Shown piece after piece: positions 7,559 to 16,103 of a DNA stretch of 64,000 nt. The position numbers and the translations under genes were made by a program. The stretch lies in contig JAHCHE010000022.1 in the NCBI GenBank assembly GCA_026129905.1, positions 102,920-166,919 of the forward strand, given 5' to 3'. The stretch comes from Bryobacteraceae bacterium. GTDB taxonomy: Bacteria > Acidobacteriota > Terriglobia > Bryobacterales > Bryobacteraceae. Position 1 is the stretch's first letter, and each line of letters starts with the position of its first letter. A model generated the notes under the pieces. It saw nothing but the letters and a program-made list of their open reading frames with translations, did no database searches and had not been told where the DNA came from.

Positions 7559-9328
7559 ATGCAGTCGAGAAACAGCGATGGCCTGGAAAAGCTGAAAAGG
7601 CTGATCCGCGTGGGACTCCCGCTTTCCGAAATGCCCCCTGGCCATGGCTCGGCCGCGGGCTTGTTGGAGGCTCAGATCAAGAAGACCATAAAAGCGCTCG
7701 ACGATCAAGGCATCGCGAAGGCCCCTTTGGCCGACGCCCTTCAATACAAGACGTTGAAAGCGGAATTCGAGTACGCCTTCGGCAAGCCGGGCTCGGCGGC
7801 CCAGGATCTGGAGAGCTTCCTGGCGGCCAAGAGACTGCCTGGCCGTCTGGAGGACTGGTTCGCATCTGCGCGGTCGCCGCAGTCCGCGCGTAGTTTCCGT
7901 TTTCGAGAGGACGCCGACGACAGGGACGCGCTGCGTCAGAAGATATGGGCGCTCATGGGTCTATCTTTCTATGGCAAGTATCTGAATGGCGACGTCCGAA
8001 CCGCGTTTAAATGGCTGAACATGCTCCGTCAGCTCATCGAAAGTGAGCTGTTGGAAATGGACACGGCGCACCCGCCGCACGGCACCAGGGCGAGAGTGCA
8101 TTATTTCCTGGCTCACTGCTACCGTACGATGCGTAATTTCCCCCGATCGGAGACTCACTTTCTTGAGGCGCAGAAACATGCCGATCGTCGACTGAGACGG
8201 GAAATCGATCTCGCGGACAGATTGCCGGATAATGAACGCCGAAGAAAGCGGCAATATGAGTACCAATTCGGCGTGATTTGCACCGCGCGGGTTCTCACGG
8301 GACTGGGACGGCTCGCGATGCTTCAGGGGCATCTACGGCGGGCTGGCCAGTTCCTCCATAGCGCTCGTACGCTCATCGTTCCGAGCGGTATGGAGATGTT
8401 GAAGTTGGTGGTCGATTCCCATATCGCGATTACGGAACGCCGCTTGTGCGAGCCAGGCGCTAAAGGGTGGCAGCTCACCCTTAGAGAACTCGAGACCTGT
8501 TACCGTAAGTTCGAAGAGCAGGACGACCGCCACGGAACAAGGCGTTGCGGACAGGAACTGGCGCGGGCCTATCTTGACCAAGCCGAGTCGCTGCCATTGG
8601 ACAAACGCAGCGCTCCGCTGGCCGCCGCCGACAGGTGGATTGACGAACTCGGCAAACTAGGCCACAAGTGGGGCAGTCGAGGGCAACCGGAGCTCTTTCG
8701 GATGCATGTTTTTCGAGCGTGCCGGATCCTGCTAGGCGCAACTCCCGATCTGGCGCTCGCCGAACAGGACCTGGAAAAGGCGAATAGCATGGATGAACCG
8801 CAACGTCACTCTCAGGATCTGGGTGTGGAGAGGGTCGAAGTCCAGCTCGCGCAGGGTATGCTCCGATTAGCCAAGCAATCGCTTTCGCCCCCGGCCGATG
8901 GCGATGACGGTAACAGGGCATCGATGCACTTCAGCCAACTGAGAGACTTCGCCAGAAGGTCGAACGACCGTGTGCTCGAATCCGAAGCTCTCTTGCGATT
9001 AGCTATTGCCGAGGCCAGCGAGAATCGTGAAGCCCAGGCGCAGCAGCATCTGGACGTCTGGCGGCGTTATCACGCTCCTTTCGTGGAGAACGCATCGCTG
9101 CATTGCCTCCACCTCACGGCTCTGAAGTCAATCGTTCGGCCGCAACTCGATTTTCCATCGCTCGACCTCGATGAGAATCTTCGCCGCGTTAAGCAGTACC
9201 TGTGGGCCCTGGCGAAGGCCAGGTCCAAGAACGATACCGAAGCCGCCAGGCTCCTGAGGATCAGCCGCGATCGCATGCTGGAACTCAAGCGGGCTGTCGC
9301 TCCCCCGCCTGAGGACGACCGCGCTTGA
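7559..9328 (+). CDS. TPR-like protein with C-terminal Fis-type helix-turn-helix
   Basis: A 589-residue soluble protein with no signal peptide. Most of it is helical and reads as degenerate tetratricopeptide repeats (for example ARVHYFLAHCYRTMRNFPRS and LLRLAIAEASENREAQAQQH). The last 40 residues, LRRVKQYLWALAKARSKNDT followed by EAARLLRISRDRMLELKRA, match a Fis-family HTH as found at the end of sigma-54 activators, but no AAA+ domain is present. It may be a regulator that senses through the TPR region. Base use is less GC-rich than in its neighbours. It lies 313 bases upstream of the hydroxylase gene. Function is otherwise unknown. Confidence 0.6.
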   Translation: MQSRNSDGLEKLKRLIRVGLPLSEMPPGHGSAAGLLEAQIKKTIKALDDQGIAKAPLADALQYKTLKAEFEYAFGKPGSAAQDLESFLAAKRLPGRLEDWFASARSPQSARSFRFREDADDRDALRQKIWALMGLSFYGKYLNGDVRTAFKWLNMLRQLIESELLEMDTAHPPHGTRARVHYFLAHCYRTMRNFPRSETHFLEAQKHADRRLRREIDLADRLPDNERRRKRQYEYQFGVICTARVLTGLGRLAMLQGHLRRAGQFLHSARTLIVPSGMEMLKLVVDSHIAITERRLCEPGAKGWQLTLRELETCYRKFEEQDDRHGTRRCGQELARAYLDQAESLPLDKRSAPLAAADRWIDELGKLGHKWGSRGQPELFRMHVFRACRILLGATPDLALAEQDLEKANSMDEPQRHSQDLGVERVEVQLAQGMLRLAKQSLSPPADGDDGNRASMHFSQLRDFARRSNDRVLESEALLRLAIAEASENREAQAQQHLDVWRRYHAPFVENASLHCLHLTALKSIVRPQLDFPSLDLDENLRRVKQYLWALAKARSKNDTEAARLLRISRDRMLELKRAVAPPPEDDRA

Positions 9329-9378
9329 TGGCTCTTGTGGCGAAAACCCTACTTCGTGCTGCGGACATTTTCCCACGA

Positions 9379-9407
9379 TTGGCAGAAGGCTCAATACTGC
9401 CGATAAT
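9379..9407 (+). promoter_or_regulatory. Candidate sigma-70 promoter for the hydroxylase gene
   Basis: TTGGCA (9379-9384) and GATAAT (9402-9407) are separated by exactly 17 bases; each differs from consensus at one position. The predicted start point near 9414 would give a long leader of about 228 bases before the ATG at 9642. No other gene is seen in 9329-9641. Confidence 0.5.
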
Positions 9408-9641
9408 GGAACCAATCGGGGCGGTTAGCTGTCCGGGACAAACCCCAAACAACCTCTTTTGAGAGATGGATCTGGACTACCAGTCCTGATTTATCGGCGC
9501 GGACGGGAAGTGTCTACCGGCGCTTCCTCTTCGCGAAAACTTTGTCGCTGTGATTGCCGGGATGAGATGGACCTCGACCGGTCTAAGAAAATCCTGCCTC
9601 CCAGATGCGATTCTTTGGCGAGGCGAAACGGAGTAAGAGAT

Positions 9642-10505
9642 ATGCTTACGCAACACAATCTTGGAACCGCGCTGCTTGGCCAGGTACGTCGGATCGACCA
9701 GGCGAGGCTTTCCGACGATCTCGCCGCGATCGATGGGATGGCCGGCAACGGCGCATACTCTCGCTACAATCTCGTCGTCGACCCTCGGGCGGCCGGCGAA
9801 TGGACGCAGGTAATCCTTGGCAACTGGAGCGGCGATGCCGCCGATGGGCTTTCCAGGGAGTACCAGGGACACTTTCGCTGGACGCAGCAAGGCGCAAAGG
9901 CGCCTTACGTCCGAGCGCTCGTCGAAGCCACTTTCCGTTGCGAGCATCTGAAAAGCGTTCGGGTTTTCTTGGCCGCCAACGCCATCATTACCGCTCACAA
10001 GGACTATATGGAGTTCAAGAGAGGCTTTCGACGCCTGCACATTCCGCTGCGAACCAACGGCCAGTGCATGAATTCCGAAGGCGCTATCGTGTACCACATG
10101 AAGGTCGGCGGCATCTACTTCGTGGACGGGCGGGCGGCCCACGCCGGCGGCAACCTCGCCGCCGACCGCTCTCGCGTCCACCTGGTCCTTGATTTCGATC
10201 CGGAGATCCAGGTGGCGGATCTGTTCATGTACCCGGAGGATTTCACGGGAGGCGCTCTCGATGTCATCGAGCGTCCCGGGTTGAGCGCCGCGGATCTCAA
10301 GAACATCATCGAGGCGCTGGCCGCAGTCATGACGCCCGTGAACTACGGCATGATCGCAGGCCTTGCCAACATGCTTCCTTTTACGCACGACTTCGACACC
10401 GCGAAGGTCTATGACGTTCTTGTCGCTGCTGCGACCCGGTGCGGAAATTCCGAGCTGATTGCCAGATCCCGCGCAGACAGGGAGTATTTTCTCGGGGTCG
10501 AGTGA
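9642..10505 (+). CDS. L-proline 3-hydroxylase-like 2-oxoglutarate/Fe(II) dioxygenase
   Basis: A 287-residue protein, the length of known proline 3-hydroxylases (about 290). The iron-binding HxD is in ITAHKDYMEF (His119, Asp121), the distal His in YFVDGRAAHAGGN (His167), and Arg176 or Arg178 in ADRSRVHLVLDF would bind 2-oxoglutarate. The C-terminal 90 residues resemble the Pro_3_hydrox_C domain. It should hydroxylate free proline or a related amino acid, with release of succinate and CO2. The ATG at 9642 follows GGAG by eight bases; the frame is open upstream to 9459 but that part is not family-like. Such enzymes often serve peptide natural products or hydroxyproline supply; no biosynthetic cluster is visible here. 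Confidence 0.78.
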   Translation: MLTQHNLGTALLGQVRRIDQARLSDDLAAIDGMAGNGAYSRYNLVVDPRAAGEWTQVILGNWSGDAADGLSREYQGHFRWTQQGAKAPYVRALVEATFRCEHLKSVRVFLAANAIITAHKDYMEFKRGFRRLHIPLRTNGQCMNSEGAIVYHMKVGGIYFVDGRAAHAGGNLAADRSRVHLVLDFDPEIQVADLFMYPEDFTGGALDVIERPGLSAADLKNIIEALAAVMTPVNYGMIAGLANMLPFTHDFDTAKVYDVLVAAATRCGNSELIARSRADREYFLGVE

Positions 10506-10550
10506 ACCTCTCCTGGTGGCGCGCTTCCGCGGCCGCGGCCTTCCCGGGAC

Positions 10551-10804
10551 CGCTACGACGCATGGATGCCGAATCTTGGGCCGAGCGAGGAACTGCTGCG
10601 CTCAGCGCAACAGAGCGTGATCACCCGGGATCACCCGGGCGGAGTTTCAAGCAACGGTATCGGGCCGAGTTGTTCGAAGACGGCGCCGACGACGAGCGCA
10701 ACCGGATGATCAAGAACCACGGACAGAAGTTAACGCTGCGGCTACTAGCGGAACTCGGCGTGCCACCGCCACGCGCTTGCAGACGTTCTGCAACGGGCAG
10801 GTAG
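10551..10804 (+). pseudogene. Frameshifted, truncated DUF488-family gene
   Basis: Two frames together encode a DUF488-like (YeaO-type) fragment: first RYDAWMPNLGPSEELLRSAQ then VITR, and after a frame change FKQRYRAELFEDGADDERNR with KNHGQKLTLRLLAELG. Between them the 10-mer ATCACCCGGG is tandemly duplicated (10620-10629 and 10630-10639), followed by an apparent extra T in GAGTTTCAAG. The N-terminal part and the C-terminal CHR region of the family are missing. Non-functional remnant. Confidence 0.55.
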
Positions 10805-10855
10805 CGGGAAGCCGGCCGGGCCGGCGTCTGGAGCGCCCTGGAGCGAGCCTTGCCC

Positions 10856-11353
10856 CTACATGGGCGCGTCGACGCCCGCCCACAGGTTCATCGTGTTCAA
10901 TTCCTCGCGCCCGCAGGCCTTCAGGTAACAGAAGAGCTGGGTCCGATAAGCCGCATGACCGCAGACCACCATGTTCACCAACATCGGCCCGCGCCTGCTC
11001 CGGGTCTCGAACATCTCGATCTCTCCTCGCCACTCGTCGTCGGAAAAGGCGTTCAGCGCTTCGGCGTAGAAATTCTCTTGCGATTCGAGCGCCTTTACTG
11101 CCGCGGCAAAGTCCATGGCGGCGGCCGTGGCTTCCGCCGCGGTCCACTCCTCAACGAGGAACGATCCCGCCTTGATCGACCGCACGAGGATAGGTCCCAT
11201 CACGGTCAGATATCGAAGCAACTCGATCGTGCTTCGCTGCTTCGGCGTGGGCCGGTAGTCGAGCATTTCCGGCTTCACTTTTCCACAAAGGTGGACGAGG
11301 ATGCGGATCTCGTTCTGGAGGGAGTCAATGAGTTCTTGCTTGGTCAATACCAT
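10856..11353 (-). CDS. DinB-family protein
   Basis: A 165-residue helical protein of the DinB/YfiT-like superfamily, starting MVLTKQELIDSLQNEIRILV. Candidate metal-binding histidines lie in ILVHLCGKV and in VVCGHAAYRTQLFCYLK near the C terminus. DinB-like proteins are metal-dependent enzymes, often thiol transferases (bacillithiol or mycothiol type) or of unknown role. The ATG at 11353 follows TGAGG by six bases, better placed than the ATG at 11368. The end of this gene is duplicated in inverted form at 7387-7444. Confidence 0.75.
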   Translation of the reverse strand: MVLTKQELIDSLQNEIRILVHLCGKVKPEMLDYRPTPKQRSTIELLRYLTVMGPILVRSIKAGSFLVEEWTAAEATAAAMDFAAAVKALESQENFYAEALNAFSDDEWRGEIEMFETRSRRGPMLVNMVVCGHAAYRTQLFCYLKACGREELNTMNLWAGVDAPM

Positions 11354-11990
11354 GGTTGCCTCAGGCATAGCCTACCGTGTTCAGCCTCGCGCTTGCTGCT
11401 ACCCTGCCGACGTCGGTGTGGACGTCCCGCGGAGGCGCGTCAAGCGCGGACTTCGCTGGAGTCGTCCACCCGGAGCAGGCCGATGCGCCTATTAAGATAG
11501 CTTCGATACGATCCACCCGGTCCTCGGCGGTTTCCCCCTTGGGGGAAGCAATCGCCTGGAGCGGAAGACGACGGAACCGGGTCGGCTCGCCCGAAAACGC
11601 ATCCTGGAGGCGCGTGGAGTCCGCGGTCTGCCGGATATGCCGACCCACGATCAGAATGACGCGTGTGTGGCGGTCGTTATAGCGGCCGCCGCCGACGGCC
11701 GAGTTCCCGGTGTTAATGCCGCTTACAGCGGCGCCCCGCTGTTGGAGGACTCCGAAGGCGTGCTGCGCGGAGGCCCGATGGTAGTTCCGGTGGTCACGGG
11801 AGCGGTGGCCCGCGAGATCGACGTTGCACTTGGTGAAGGTCGCGTTTCTTTAGGAATCGCATCGAGACCGGTCGAGCCCGCCTTGAATCCACCTGACGCC
11901 AAAGCGGAAGATCGCTCATTACGATGTCGAGGAATGGAGGCGAGTTCTGGGGAATGCGACCGTTCCTGACTGAGGGTTGGATGAATGGGA
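11354..11990. other. No recognisable gene
   Basis: This 637-base stretch between the DinB gene and hicA has open frames on both strands (for example + 11637-11969 and - 11723-12118), but none shows a ribosome site plus a family I can name, and the opposing frames have similar composition. It may be decayed coding sequence; it sits among other remnants (DUF488, DinB copy). Confidence 0.4.
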
Positions 11991-12179
11991 TTAGCGCATT
12001 GTCGGAATATGGAGTTGATCGCAGATTTTTCGAGCGAGGCGATTGTCAATTTCTGCGTGGCGCGGGACCGGCGCTCTTGCGCCTGTCGCCGGATTTGAAA
12101 AGATCGAGTGACGTCCACCTTCCCGGTACAGATTGCATCCGTGCCGACGGAGGTGGTCCAGCAGTTCGTGCCGCTTCAC
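11991..12179 (-). CDS. hicA: HicA-type mRNA interferase toxin
   Basis: A 62-residue protein, the usual size for HicA. It shows the whole family pattern: KRHELLDHLRRHGCNLYREG, then GGRHSIFSNP with the catalytic His, and VPRHAEIDNRLARKICDQL. HicA has a double-stranded RNA-binding fold and cleaves mRNA, halting growth when free of its antitoxin. The GTG start at 12179 overlaps the hicB stop (GTGA), so toxin is made only after antitoxin. Confidence 0.88.
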   Translation of the reverse strand: MKRHELLDHLRRHGCNLYREGGRHSIFSNPATGARAPVPRHAEIDNRLARKICDQLHIPTMR

Positions 12180-12445
12180 CTCAGAGCAGTCCCTGCGTGC
12201 ACGGAGAGCGGCACCAGTTCGATTAGATCAGCCTCAGGATTCTGTACATCGTCCGCCGGAACGGGGAGCGCCTTGCCGTCTTCGAGCAGCGCCTGAGCCA
12301 GGTCTTCCAGAGCGCTTGCGATCATGAGGCGTGCGTCCGACAGGTCAAAGCCCTGGGTGACCGCACCGGGAAAATCAAGCGCCTCCGCCACGACCATCTC
12401 GCCGGGCGCGTGCGGGAGGAAGTACGCTACGTGGTACCGCAGCAT
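12176..12445 (-). CDS. hicB: HicB-type antitoxin
   Basis: An 89-residue antitoxin with the partial RNase H-like fold of HicB: YHVAYFLPHAPGEMVVAEAL, then DFPGAVTQGFDLSDARLMIA. It should bind and block HicA. It precedes hicA and overlaps it, the less common order for this family. It appears to lack a clear C-terminal HTH or ribbon-helix-helix domain, so autoregulation may be weak or use another factor. A TATTAT at 12460-12455 (minus strand) is a possible -10 element, but no -35 is convincing. Confidence 0.82.
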   Translation of the reverse strand: MLRYHVAYFLPHAPGEMVVAEALDFPGAVTQGFDLSDARLMIASALEDLAQALLEDGKALPVPADDVQNPEADLIELVPLSVHAGTALR

Positions 12446-12568
12446 AGGTCCATCATAATACGGGGGTTGTCGCTATCGGGCTGCGATTGGGGAGGAGGGC
12501 GGCCAAGGTGTGAGTCCACGCGGGAGTAAGCGGTGGGGTAAATCAGCCCGTCCGCTTCACGGCCGGTC

Positions 12569-13492
12569 CTATTCCGCGCGCCACGGCGCGACGCTCATTT
12601 CATACTCGGTTGGACAGCCGAAGCCTTCGACGCTGACGCCCAACCGCCGGAGCGCGTCCAGTGCGTTGAGGCGGCGGTAGGCGTTGAACGTCATGACGTG
12701 CGCGAACATGCCTCCGAAGGTGAAGGTCTCGGGCGGCTCGCAGAGGGCGTCGACGAACGTGTCGTCCCAGGCGCCGCGATTGCGGACATCGCTGAGGAAC
12801 CTGGTGAACTCCGCGTCGGCCTTTTCGAAGCGCGCGAGCAGCGCCTGAGGGGTGCGCACCGCCGCCGGCGGGCTTTCCAACGGGGGCGGATCGCCTCCGG
12901 TAAGCGCGGCCGTCCACACTTCCGTTGTGAGCACAATGCGTTCCAGCATCTCCCGCAGATTCCGATCGGGGCGGCTCCATCCGAAAACCGCCGCCACTCC
13001 ACCGACCGGCCGGTCAAGCTGCTCGTCGGTGAGGCCGCGGGCGTGTTCCAGCAGCCGGCGGGTATGCCAGGAATCGGCGCCGGCGAATCGGTCGAAGAGG
13101 TCCATAGTCGGTGCTCCTTTCAAGCGGGAGTCGGGCGCGCAGAAATGGAAGCCGTTGGGCGCCGGGAGATGGATGTGCGTGGCGCCCATGCGGCGGTAGA
13201 GGCTCGGGGAAACCCGAAAGGCCTTGCGGAAAGCGCGGGTGAACGCTTCCAGGGAACCGAAGTTCGCTTCCAGAGCGATCTCGGTGACGGACGTCCCCGT
13301 TCGTCCCAGTTGCCACGCGGCGCGTTCCAACAAAAGCCGGCGGCGCATGGCGCCCGGGCTCTCCTCGATGAGAGCGCGGAACAACCGGTAGAAGTGGGAG
13401 CGGCTTCGGTACGCCAGCCGGGCGAGGCTGCCGGTTGGGCCATCGTGATCCAACGATTCGAGCACGACGGCGGTGAGCTGTTCGGTCCCCAT
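12569..13492 (-). CDS. AraC-family regulator fused to a DinB-like domain
   Basis: A 307-residue fusion. The first 105 residues form an AraC-type pair of HTH motifs: LARLAYRSRSHFYRLFRALI and VTEIALEANFGSLEAFTRAF, ending SPSLYRRMG. The rest is a DinB-like four-helix domain (SWHTRRLLEHARGLTDEQL; GGMFAHVMTFNAYRRLNAL). The DinB part may sense or modify a ligand. The start at 13492 follows AAGGA by four or five bases; an ATG at 13510 is possible. Divergent from the SNF2 gene across 251 bases. Target genes unknown. Confidence 0.8.
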   Translation of the reverse strand: MGTEQLTAVVLESLDHDGPTGSLARLAYRSRSHFYRLFRALIEESPGAMRRRLLLERAAWQLGRTGTSVTEIALEANFGSLEAFTRAFRKAFRVSPSLYRRMGATHIHLPAPNGFHFCAPDSRLKGAPTMDLFDRFAGADSWHTRRLLEHARGLTDEQLDRPVGGVAAVFGWSRPDRNLREMLERIVLTTEVWTAALTGGDPPPLESPPAAVRTPQALLARFEKADAEFTRFLSDVRNRGAWDDTFVDALCEPPETFTFGGMFAHVMTFNAYRRLNALDALRRLGVSVEGFGCPTEYEMSVAPWRAE

Positions 13493-13743
13493 CCTGTCCT
13501 TCCGCGGCATACGAATCCAGCGCTGGTATGGAATTTAGCATTGCACCGGCGGGCCGCGCCTGATCGTGCGTCCCATTTTGCGCCTCCGTCGCGCCATCAG
13601 CCAACAGCCTTCAACCTTCGGCCGCGCAGGGCTGTTGCTTTACTTTACGTCAAGCTGCTTGTTGGCGACGAATCTGCCGTTGAGTCGTTCGGGCGCTGGG
13701 CCACGCCCGGTGATATCCTGAACCGTTTCGAGGCCGATGCCAC

Positions 13744-16068
13744 ATGTTGTCCGAAGAACAAATCTCCGAGCGGCGGGAACGTGCGCGAACCGCCATCGCC
13801 GAAGTCGTCGCCGGGCCGCCCGGCTACAGCTACGGCGACTACGAAATCAAGTCCGCCAGCGGGCGAAACTACCGGGTCGCGATGCGCGGGCCGAGCGTGT
13901 TCGAGAACTATTGCACCTGTCCGGACTTCGCGGTGAACACGCTCGGTACCTGCAAGCACATCGAGAGCCTGCTCATGCTGCTGCGCGAGCGGCACGGCAA
14001 GGCCTTCCGCCGGCAGCGGTTCGTCAGGCGGCGCGCGTCGGTCTCGCTGCATTACGGCGACTCGCTGGCGGTGCGCCTCCGGATGCCGGAGGATCCTTCG
14101 CTAGCGCTGCGCCAGGTTGCGGAAGAGTATTTCGACGCCGACGCCCTGCTGCGGCCGGGATACTTCCGCCGCTTCGGAGAGGTGATGGACCGGCTCCGGC
14201 AGGTTGATGAGGCGGCGGTGGTTTACACGGACGTTCTCGACTATGTGGAGAAAGAGAACGAGCTGGCCGAGGGGCTGGAGTTCGAGCGGCGCACGCTGGC
14301 GGAACTCGACAAAGGCGGGGCCCCGCTGAAAGGCCTGCTGAAAGTGGATCTGTTCCCTTACCAGGCGCGCGGAGCGATCTTCGCGGCGTCGCGCGGGCGG
14401 GTCGCTCTGGCCGACGACATGGGGCTCGGCAAGACCATTCAAGCCATCGCCGCCGTGGAGCTGCTGCGGCGCCGGCGCGGCATCGAGCGCGTGCTGGTGA
14501 TCGCGCCCGCCTCGGTCAAGTACCAATGGAAAACCGAGATCGAGAAGTTCTCCGGTCTCTCCGCGCAGGTGATCGACGGGCCGCTGGCGCAGCGCCGGGG
14601 GCTGTATGCGAATCCGGCGTTCTTCAGCCTCACCAGCTATGAACTCGTACTCAAGGACTTCGGGCAGATTCAGACGCTGCGCCCGGACGTGATCGTGCTG
14701 GACGAGGCGCAGCGCATCCGCAACTGGACCACCGCCACCGCGCGCGTGGTCAAGCAGCTCAAGAGCCGCTACGCGATTGTGCTGACCGGCACGCCGCTGG
14801 AGAACAAGCTGGAGGAGCTGTATTCGGTGGTGGAGTTCGTGGACGGCCGCCGGCTCGGGCCTGCCTTCCGTTTCCTCAAGGAACACCGGATGGAGGATGA
14901 AAAGGGCAAGCTGCTCGGCTACAAAGGGCTGGACCAGATCCACCGGCAACTGCAGCCGATCCTGCTGCGGCGCACGCGTCAGGAAGTACTCACCGAGTTG
15001 CCGCGGCGCACCGACCAGATCTTCCGCGTCCGCATGACCGCCGAACAGGCCATCCCGTACCAGGAACAGAGCGACATCCTGGCGCGGCTGGTGCACAAAT
15101 GGGAGCGGCAGGGATGGCTTTCGGAAATCGACCTGAAGCGCATCACGTGCTGCCTGCAAAACATGCGTATGCTGTGCGACTCCACCTTCCTCTACGACAA
15201 GGAAACGAACTCGTCGCCGAAGCTGGAGGAATTTCGCGAAATCATCCGCGAACTGGCGCTGGAGGAAGGCCGGAAGGTGGTCGTGTTCAGCGAGTACGAG
15301 CGGATGACGCACCTGGCCGGGGAGGAACTCGACAAACTGAAGATCGCGTTCGCCTCGCTGCACGGCGGCGTGCCCAGCCGCAAGCGCGGCGCGCTGCTGG
15401 ACCGCTTCCGCAACGATCCCTCCTGCAGGGTCTTCCTGTCCACGGACGCGGGCGGCGTCGGGCTCAACCTTCAGGCGGCGAGCGCGGTGATCAACTTTGA
15501 GCCGCCCTGGAACCCGGCGCGCCTGGAGCAGCGTATCGGGCGCGTTCACCGGATGGGCCAGATGCGCCCGGTTCAAGTGATCCACCTGCTCACGGAGGGC
15601 AGCATCGAGGAACGCGTGTGGGAGACGCTGCGGCTCAAGAAGGCGCTCTTCTCCGGGCTCTTCGACGGAACGTCGGACGAGATCAGCTTCGAGAAACTCG
15701 GCCGAAAGAAGATGATGGAGCAGATCAAGGAGATCTTCGCCGGACCGCCGCAGCCCGCTCCGGCGGCCGTTCCACCGCAGGCCGCGAAGCCGAAAACCGA
15801 GCTTGCCCCGCAGCCCGACCTGATCGCGGCGGCCGCGGGGTTGTTTGAAGCCGGGCTGAAATTCCTGGAGTCCCTGACCCCGGCCCAGAAGACGGCCGCG
15901 CCGCCGGCGGCCAGGATCCGGCAAACCGTCGAGGCGCTTGTGCAGACCGATCCACGAACGCGGCGTCCGTCGCTCGCGATTCCATTGCCCGAAGGCTTCA
16001 GCGCCGAGCGCTTGGCGGGCTCGATCGAAGGGTTCCTGAGCAGAGTGTCGCGCGCCTTGTCCGGGTAG
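13744..16068 (+). CDS. SNF2-family helicase with N-terminal SWIM zinc finger
   Basis: A 774-residue bacterial SWI2/SNF2 ATPase. The SWIM finger is CxCx10CxH: Cys57, Cys59, Cys70, His72. The ATPase shows Walker A in ALADDMGLGKT (221-231), the DEAQ box (320-323), LTGTPLEN, and the helicase C half with STDAGGVGLNLQAA and QRIGRVHRMGQ. The C-terminal 110 residues are Pro/Ala-rich, then helical. It would act on DNA-protein complexes or RNA polymerase, as RapA and other bacterial SNF2 proteins do. Nothing nearby marks it as part of a defence island. A GAGG ten bases upstream of the ATG may be its ribosome site. Confidence 0.9.
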   Translation: MLSEEQISERRERARTAIAEVVAGPPGYSYGDYEIKSASGRNYRVAMRGPSVFENYCTCPDFAVNTLGTCKHIESLLMLLRERHGKAFRRQRFVRRRASVSLHYGDSLAVRLRMPEDPSLALRQVAEEYFDADALLRPGYFRRFGEVMDRLRQVDEAAVVYTDVLDYVEKENELAEGLEFERRTLAELDKGGAPLKGLLKVDLFPYQARGAIFAASRGRVALADDMGLGKTIQAIAAVELLRRRRGIERVLVIAPASVKYQWKTEIEKFSGLSAQVIDGPLAQRRGLYANPAFFSLTSYELVLKDFGQIQTLRPDVIVLDEAQRIRNWTTATARVVKQLKSRYAIVLTGTPLENKLEELYSVVEFVDGRRLGPAFRFLKEHRMEDEKGKLLGYKGLDQIHRQLQPILLRRTRQEVLTELPRRTDQIFRVRMTAEQAIPYQEQSDILARLVHKWERQGWLSEIDLKRITCCLQNMRMLCDSTFLYDKETNSSPKLEEFREIIRELALEEGRKVVVFSEYERMTHLAGEELDKLKIAFASLHGGVPSRKRGALLDRFRNDPSCRVFLSTDAGGVGLNLQAASAVINFEPPWNPARLEQRIGRVHRMGQMRPVQVIHLLTEGSIEERVWETLRLKKALFSGLFDGTSDEISFEKLGRKKMMEQIKEIFAGPPQPAPAAVPPQAAKPKTELAPQPDLIAAAAGLFEAGLKFLESLTPAQKTAAPPAARIRQTVEALVQTDPRTRRPSLAIPLPEGFSAERLAGSIEGFLSRVSRALSG

Positions 16069-16103
16069 CGCCGAACGCGCCGTCCTGTAGAATAGTCCCG
16101 ATC

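Noticed and set aside
9459..9641. N-terminal extension of the hydroxylase
   Set aside because: The extra 61 residues are Cys/Arg-rich and unlike the family; the ATG at 9642 has a good ribosome site and gives the family length.
11637..11969. 110-codon plus-strand frame in the DinB-hicA gap
   Set aside because: No ribosome site and no recognisable domain; an opposing frame is equally open.
14101..15924. 607-codon minus-strand frame opposite the SNF2 gene
   Set aside because: Antisense shadow of a high-GC gene; low-complexity composition and no family.
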